A DNA stretch of 8,468 nucleotides. Source: Propionibacteriaceae bacterium (GTDB taxonomy: Bacteria > Actinomycetota > Actinomycetes > Propionibacteriales > Propionibacteriaceae). Every line of letters starts with the position of its first letter. The first letter of the stretch is position 1. Shown here piece after piece: positions 5,434-8,468 of this stretch. Below the pieces are notes generated by a model. That model did not search any database. It saw only the letters and a list, made by a program, of their open reading frames with translations, and was not told the DNA's origin. The position numbers and the translations under genes are program-made. The stretch spans positions 1 through 8,468 of the forward strand of contig DAIEHO010000170.1 in NCBI GenBank assembly GCA_027353565.1, given 5' to 3'.

Positions 5434-6210
5434 TCAGCTGGGGCGCAGGTCGGGGAGGAACCTCGAGGGGATCTCCACGAAGCGGGTCCTCTCCCAGGGG
5501 AGGGTCCAGGCGCCGGCCTCGAGGACGGCGTCGAGCACGTAGGCGCTGAAGCCCCACACGTACAGCTCGTCCCCCTCGGCGCCGAGCACCGAGAAGCCCG
5601 GCCCCGTACGTCCCGAGGAATGGCGCCACGAGCTCCGGTTCCGTGGCGCGACGAGGGCGGACACCGGGACACGAAGCACCTGCGCCACCTCGCCGGGCTG
5701 CGGCACGAGCTCACCGGCGCCGGCCCACCATGCCACCACCGCGTGGACGTGGAACTGCGACACGGGGATCCGCGCGGCCGGCAACCGGCCCAGGACCGTC
5801 ACCTGCGACGCGTCGAGCCCGACCTCCTCCCACGCCTCGCGCAACGCGGCCGCCTCGGCCGTCTCGCCCGCCTCGACGGCACCTCCCGGGAACGCGATCT
5901 GACCGGCGTGCTTGCGCAGCGCGGCGGCCCGCTCGATGAGCACGACCTCGGGATCCTCCCCCGACGTCAGGAGGACCAGCACGGCCGCCTCCCGGCTCGT
6001 ACCGATCTCCTCCGGACCGAAGCGGCGCGTGCGGAACGCCTCGGACAGGACCCGGTCCTCGCCCAACCCTGCGGCCAGCGGTCGCAGTGAGTCCGGGACC
6101 CCCACACGGTCCATGTCACGTGACGGGTCCGGGGAGCCGTCGCCTTCGGCCTGGGGCGCGGGCCCCGGGACCCCGACCTCCCGGCGACGGGCGGACTCGG
6201 GGACCGTCAC
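5434..6210 (-). CDS. NUDIX hydrolase, CoA-pyrophosphatase type
   Basis: A 258-residue NUDIX enzyme, likely splitting CoA or a related dinucleotide pyrophosphate into 3',5'-ADP and phosphopantetheine. The Nudix box GX5EX7REUXEEXGU is complete at residues 110-132 (GAVEAGE...REAWEEVGL), with Ala at the U position after RE. Immediately before it, LIERAAALRKHAGQIAFPGG (91-110) is the motif that distinguishes the CoA-pyrophosphatase group. The GTG start at 6210 overlaps the TGA of the upstream thioredoxin gene (GTGA), with AAGGTG 5 nt before it. This leaves a Pro/Gly-rich, poorly conserved N-terminus of about 32 residues before an ATG at 6114, which has no ribosome-binding site and is the less likely start. 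It is the third gene of the nth-tlpA-nudix operon. M. tuberculosis has the same order (Rv3674c-Rv3673c-Rv3672c). Family is confident; the exact substrate is inferred. Confidence 0.88.
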   Translation of the reverse strand: MTVPESARRREVGVPGPAPQAEGDGSPDPSRDMDRVGVPDSLRPLAAGLGEDRVLSEAFRTRRFGPEEIGTSREAAVLVLLTSGEDPEVVLIERAAALRKHAGQIAFPGGAVEAGETAEAAALREAWEEVGLDASQVTVLGRLPAARIPVSQFHVHAVVAWWAGAGELVPQPGEVAQVLRVPVSALVAPRNRSSWRHSSGRTGPGFSVLGAEGDELYVWGFSAYVLDAVLEAGAWTLPWERTRFVEIPSRFLPDLRPS

Positions 6211-6830
6211 ACGGTCACCTTGAGGTACTGCTGGGTGAGCTGCTTCATCTGGTCGACCGAGCCGAACGCGCCCACGTAGTGGTAGACGATGACGCCGTTC
6301 GCGTCGATGAACAGCGAGTGGGGCAGGGAGTTGAGACCGAGGGGCGACATCGCCTTCTTGTCCGGGTCGTACAGCTGCGTGTACGTCAGGCCCTCGATCG
6401 CGGCGAACTCGACCGCGTAGTCCTCGCGCGGGTCGTTGCCGTCGATGCCGAGCATGGCGACCTTGCCCTTCGCCAGCGTGCTGAAGGTCCTGAGGTCGGG
6501 GGCCTCGGAGCGGCACGGGGGGCACCACTGCGCCCAGAAGTTGACGATCATCGGTCCGCGCAGCGCTCCGAGCCGCACGCCGGCCCCGCCACCGAGACAC
6601 GTCAGCTCGACGTCGGGCAGACCTCCCTGAACGGCGGCCGCGGGTCCGGACGCCGTGCAGTCCGGGATGCCGGCGGCACGACGCAGCGCGACGAGGTCGA
6701 CGGGAGACGGGGTTGCGGTCGAGGACACCGGTGAGAGCACCGCCGGGCCGTTGGCCGGAGTCGGGTCCTGGACCGTACAGCCGGCAAGTGCGGCCACGAC
6801 TGCCACCAGCAGCACGAGGACTCGTCTCAT
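6207..6830 (-). CDS. TlpA/ResA-like thioredoxin-fold lipoprotein
   Basis: A 207-residue extracytoplasmic thiol-disulfide protein anchored as a lipoprotein. The signal sequence [18 protein letters not shown] carries a lipobox (LAGC), with lipidated Cys18 followed by a Pro/Ser/Thr-rich linker to about residue 45. The thioredoxin domain has WCPPC at 102-106 in [17 protein letters not shown], and the cis-proline loop [11 protein letters not shown] with Pro170. Two further cysteines, C58 (IPDC) and C78 (ELTC), flank the start of the domain and may form a second disulfide; I believe close actinobacterial relatives share them. The ATG overlaps the nth stop (ATGA), and its own stop overlaps the NUDIX start, so all three genes are probably co-translated. 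By family, roles include reducing apocytochrome c cysteines or maintaining exported thiols. No cytochrome c biogenesis gene is in the window. Confidence 0.88.
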   Translation of the reverse strand: MRRVLVLLVAVVAALAGCTVQDPTPANGPAVLSPVSSTATPSPVDLVALRRAAGIPDCTASGPAAAVQGGLPDVELTCLGGGAGVRLGALRGPMIVNFWAQWCPPCRSEAPDLRTFSTLAKGKVAMLGIDGNDPREDYAVEFAAIEGLTYTQLYDPDKKAMSPLGLNSLPHSLFIDANGVIVYHYVGAFGSVDQMKQLTQQYLKVTV

Positions 6831-7528
6831 GACCTGGGCTCCCTCAACAGCTTGGCGGCCTTCTCCGGGGACGTCTCCCCCACCCCGAACGACGGGCAGA
6901 TCTCGGCGACGGGACACGCTCCGCAGGCGGGGTTGCGGGCATGGCAGCACCGTCGGCCGTGCCAGATCACGCGGTGCGACAAGGAGGTCCAGGACGGCGG
7001 CTCGAACAGCGACGCGACATCCGACTCGACGATCACCGGCTCGTCCGAGACCGTCCAGCCGAACCGCTTGCTCAGCCGCAGCAGGTGGGTGTCCGTCGTG
7101 ATCCCGGGCACGCCGAACGCGTCGCCCAGGACGACGTTGGCCGTCTTGCGCCCCACACCGGGCAGTGTGACCAGGTCGTTCATCCGACCGGGCACCACGC
7201 CCCCGAACCGCTCGGTCAGCGCGACGCCGAGAGCGACGAGCGTCTTCGCCTTCGACCGGAAGAAGCCCGTCGACATGATGATGGCCTCGATGTCCTCCGG
7301 GTTCGCGGTCGCCAGCGCGTCAGCGTCGGGGTAGGCGGCGAACAGGGCGGGCGTCACGGCATTGACGCGACGATCGGTGGTCTGGGCGGACAGGATCGTC
7401 GCGACCAGCAGCTGGAACGGCGAGGCGAAGTCGAGCTCGCACTTCGCGTCCGGGTAGGCAGCGGCCAGGGCGCGGTCGATCCGGCGCGCCCTGCGTACCG
7501 TCGCCAGCCTCGACTCACCATCCGCCAC
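6827..7528 (-). CDS. nth: Endonuclease III (HhH-GPD DNA glycosylase/AP lyase, 4Fe-4S)
   Basis: A 233-residue base-excision repair enzyme that removes oxidised pyrimidines and nicks abasic sites. The helix-hairpin-helix LPGVGRKTA (122-130) carries catalytic Lys128. The catalytic Asp146 sits in [13 protein letters not shown]. The 4Fe-4S loop is intact: C195-x6-C202-x2-C205-x5-C211. [12 protein letters not shown] (45-56) is the conserved early motif. An extra cysteine (C194) lies next to the first ligand. The GTG start at 7528 is favoured because TAGGCT ends exactly 6 nt upstream, indicating a leaderless transcript, and no ribosome-binding site is present. It is the first gene of the operon with the TlpA-like and NUDIX genes and is divergent from the Crp-like gene, as in M. 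tuberculosis, where Rv3674c lies beside crp. Confidence 0.95.
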   Translation of the reverse strand: MADGESRLATVRRARRIDRALAAAYPDAKCELDFASPFQLLVATILSAQTTDRRVNAVTPALFAAYPDADALATANPEDIEAIIMSTGFFRSKAKTLVALGVALTERFGGVVPGRMNDLVTLPGVGRKTANVVLGDAFGVPGITTDTHLLRLSKRFGWTVSDEPVIVESDVASLFEPPSWTSLSHRVIWHGRRCCHARNPACGACPVAEICPSFGVGETSPEKAAKLLREPRS

Positions 7529-7534
7529 GGCGAC

Positions 7535-7540
7535 AGCCTA
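7535..7540 (-). promoter_or_regulatory. -10 box TAGGCT of a probable leaderless nth operon promoter
   Basis: On the minus strand TAGGCT fits TAnnnT and is followed by GTCGCC and then the GTG start at 7528, so transcription should start on the start codon. A weak -35-like GTGGAC lies 17 bp upstream (7564-7559). Geometry is identical to that of the methyltransferase promoter. Confidence 0.5.
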
Positions 7541-7613
7541 GTGGGGCCTCCAGGTGCGTCCACAGACTCACGATCGCGCACGTCGAGCAGGCGGGGGCGC
7601 CGCTGCGTACGCA

Positions 7614-7627
7614 TACCCGTACGGGTA
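7614..7627. promoter_or_regulatory. 14-bp perfect palindrome TACCCGTACGGGTA in the Crp-like gene's promoter region
   Basis: TACCCGTACGGGTA is a perfect inverted repeat centred between 7620 and 7621, 27 bp before the ATG at 7655. It touches the only good -10 candidate, TAACCT (7626-7631), which would give a 5' UTR of about 17 nt. A dimeric repressor bound there would block that promoter. It does not resemble the Crp/GlxR site TGTGA-N6-TCACA, so self-recognition by a Crp protein is not suggested. Confidence 0.45.
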
Positions 7628-7642
7628 ACCTTCAAAGACCAC

Positions 7643-7648
7643 GGAGGG
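7643..7648 (+). promoter_or_regulatory. Strong Shine-Dalgarno GGAGGG of the Crp-like gene
   Basis: GGAGGG lies 6 nt before the ATG at 7655 and fixes that start over longer readings of the same frame that would run back through the antisense strand of nth. Confidence 0.75.
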
Positions 7649-7654
7649 ACAACG

Positions 7655-8104
7655 ATGCCCGTCGACCTGGCTCACACGCCACCCCTGCTCGATCTCGTCA
7701 CCGCCAGCACACGCAAGGCGCTGCTGGCGTGCGCGACGACGATCACCGCGACCCGACGGTCCGTGATCTTCACGACCGGCGACGAGTCCGACGGCCTGTA
7801 CGAGGTGGTCAGCGGCAAGGTCAAGCTCAGCCGACGCCCCGGCGAGACGCCCGACCACCCGGCGAACCGGCACGAGTCCCTGCTGCGTCTGGCGAGCGCC
7901 GGCCAGATCTTCGGCGAGCTGGCGGTCGTCGACGGGGGCCCGCGCAACGCCACTGCTGTGGCCGTGACGACCGCCGTCGTACGGCGCCACCCGCAGGCGG
8001 ACATCGAGCGCCTCGTGAACCGCCACGCCGACCTCGGCGCAGCCTGTCTCACCCACATCATCGCCGAGGACGCCCTGCAGCGGTCCATCAGCCCGCACGC
8101 CTGA
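7655..8104 (+). CDS. Crp-like stand-alone cyclic-nucleotide-binding domain protein lacking the HTH
   Basis: A 149-residue protein consisting only of a cNMP-binding beta-roll (about 8-112) and a shortened C-helix (about 113-147). The phosphate-binding cassette is intact: FGELAVVDGGPRNATAVAV (86-104), with Glu88 for the ribose and Arg97 for the phosphate. GDESDGLYEVVSGKVKLSRR (42-61) matches the Crp family. The loop between two strands (61-74, RPGETPDHPANRHE) is longer than in typical Crp. Actinobacterial Crp/GlxR proteins are about 225 residues with a C-terminal winged helix; here a TGA ends the protein near the end of the dimerisation helix and only 85 bp separate it from the RidA gene, so the HTH is absent, not frameshifted. 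The slot next to nth is that of crp (Rv3676) in M. tuberculosis. It might sense cAMP and act through partners, or be a decayed crp; the strong ribosome-binding site and intact cassette favour a functional product. Confidence 0.82.
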   Translation: MPVDLAHTPPLLDLVTASTRKALLACATTITATRRSVIFTTGDESDGLYEVVSGKVKLSRRPGETPDHPANRHESLLRLASAGQIFGELAVVDGGPRNATAVAVTTAVVRRHPQADIERLVNRHADLGAACLTHIIAEDALQRSISPHA

Positions 8105-8189
8105 GCCGGTCGAGCGACCCCAGCGGTGGTCGGCTGCCTCCCTGGTGGTCGGCCACGCATCTGAGGTCGACCGGTCCACCCGACGCCGG
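8105..8189. other. Convergent 85-bp spacer with short direct and inverted repeats
   Basis: The spacer between the Crp-like gene and the RidA gene contains a direct repeat GGTGGTCGGC (8125-8134 and 8144-8153), a small hairpin GTGG-TCGG-CCAC (8145-8156), and an inverted pair CCGGTCGA (8106-8113) / TCGACCGG (8167-8174) about 53 bp apart. Any of these could assist bidirectional termination, but no T-tract follows. I see no reading frame resembling an HTH remnant. Confidence 0.3.
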
Positions 8190-8468
8190 CTACACCTCGA
8201 CGACGATCTCCACCTCGACGGGCGCATTGAGTGGCAGGACGGCGACGCCGACGGCGCTCCGTACGTGCGCGGACCCGAAGACCTCGCTGAGCAGCGTGCT
8301 CGCCCCGTTGGCGACCTGTGGCTGAGCAACGAACGCCGGGTCGCTGGCGACGTACACGACCACCTTGACGACGCGCTTGATCGAGTCGAGACCTCCGGCC
8401 ACGTCCGCGGCTGCGGCGAGCGCGTTGAGCGCCGCGACGCGAGCCATCTCGCCCGCCACGTCGGGGCT
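8190..8468 (-). CDS. RidA family (YjgF/UK114-like) protein, C-terminal part (cut by window edge)
   Basis: The last 92 codons of a RidA-superfamily protein, open through the window edge; the first visible residues are S-P-D-V-A-G-E-M. RidA-type proteins deaminate reactive enamine/imine intermediates. The visible part fits the actinobacterial subgroup: ARVAALNALAAAADVAGGLD (helix), KRVVKVVVYVASDPAFVAQP (strand), NGASTLLSEVFG (helix), HVRSAVGVAVLPLNAPVEVE (final strands), ending VEIVVEV with a TAG stop. The typical RidA C-terminal Arg-x-x-[VG] and Pro-Val-Glu motifs are present (RSAVGVAVLPLNAPVE). The N-terminal third and true start lie beyond 8468. It is convergent with the Crp-like gene. M. 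tuberculosis has a RidA-like gene (Rv3678c) close to crp on the same relative strand, from memory. Confidence 0.87.
   Translation of the reverse strand, partial: SPDVAGEMARVAALNALAAAADVAGGLDSIKRVVKVVVYVASDPAFVAQPQVANGASTLLSEVFGSAHVRSAVGVAVLPLNAPVEVEIVVEV

Noticed and set aside
6211..6600. 130-residue N-terminal extension of the NUDIX frame
   Set aside because: It overlaps the TlpA-like gene out of frame; the GTG at 6210 overlaps that gene's stop and has AAGGTG upstream.
6941..7654. N-terminal extension of the Crp-like frame to 387 codons
   Set aside because: It runs antisense through nth; the ATG at 7655 has GGAGGG 6 nt upstream and starts at the cNMP-binding domain.
8105..8189. Frameshifted HTH remnant of Crp after the stop
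   Set aside because: Only 85 bp are available before the RidA stop and no frame resembles the Crp winged helix.

Overview
The window is very GC-rich chromosomal DNA from an actinobacterium. The gene set, frequent GTG starts, 4-bp ATGA/GTGA overlaps, and two genes whose -10 box ends 6 nt before the start codon (leaderless) all fit that phylum. Family-level placement is inference; Propionibacteriales (Nocardioidaceae-like) is plausible but unproven. There is no rRNA, tRNA, CRISPR array, insertion sequence or prophage. Both ends are cut inside genes.

Layout, left to right. (1) 1-1622, minus: a tight tad/flp-type pair, an Ssd/CpaE-like MinD-family protein followed with a GTGA overlap by the N-terminal part of a TadA/CpaF-like secretion ATPase. 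(2) 1784-2545, plus: a class I SAM methyltransferase, divergent from ssd. (3) 2587-2811, minus: a tiny tail-anchored protein with a SHOCT-like helix pair. (4) 2960-3427, plus: a two-TM phage-holin-family (DUF1469-type) membrane protein. (5) 3509-5215, minus: a complete GH13 oligo-1,6-glucosidase-type enzyme with repeat-rich DNA upstream. (6) 5434-7528, minus: a three-gene overlapping operon, endonuclease III (nth) - TlpA-like lipoprotein thioredoxin - CoA-pyrophosphatase-type NUDIX hydrolase. (7) 7655-8104, plus: a Crp-like protein that is only a cyclic-nucleotide-binding domain. (8) 8190-8468, minus: C-terminal part of a RidA-family protein.

From memory, the order and strands match the Mycobacterium tuberculosis stretch Rv3659c (tadA), Rv3660c (ssd) ... 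Rv3669 (holin-like), Rv3671c (marP), Rv3672c (NUDIX), Rv3673c (thioredoxin-like), Rv3674c (nth), Rv3676 (crp), Rv3678c (RidA). Two slots differ. The marP position after the NUDIX gene holds the glucosidase, and the crp position holds a protein with no DNA-binding domain and no room for one.

The genes are mostly housekeeping. Nothing here proves a new multi-gene system. The observations most worth pursuing are the HTH-less Crp relative with a 14-bp perfect palindrome in its promoter region, the coding 18-bp minisatellite giving Ssd a G-[ILV]-G-x-x-x hexapeptide tail, the glucosidase in the marP slot with its upstream repeats, and a pair of DnaA-box-like sequences between ssd and the methyltransferase.
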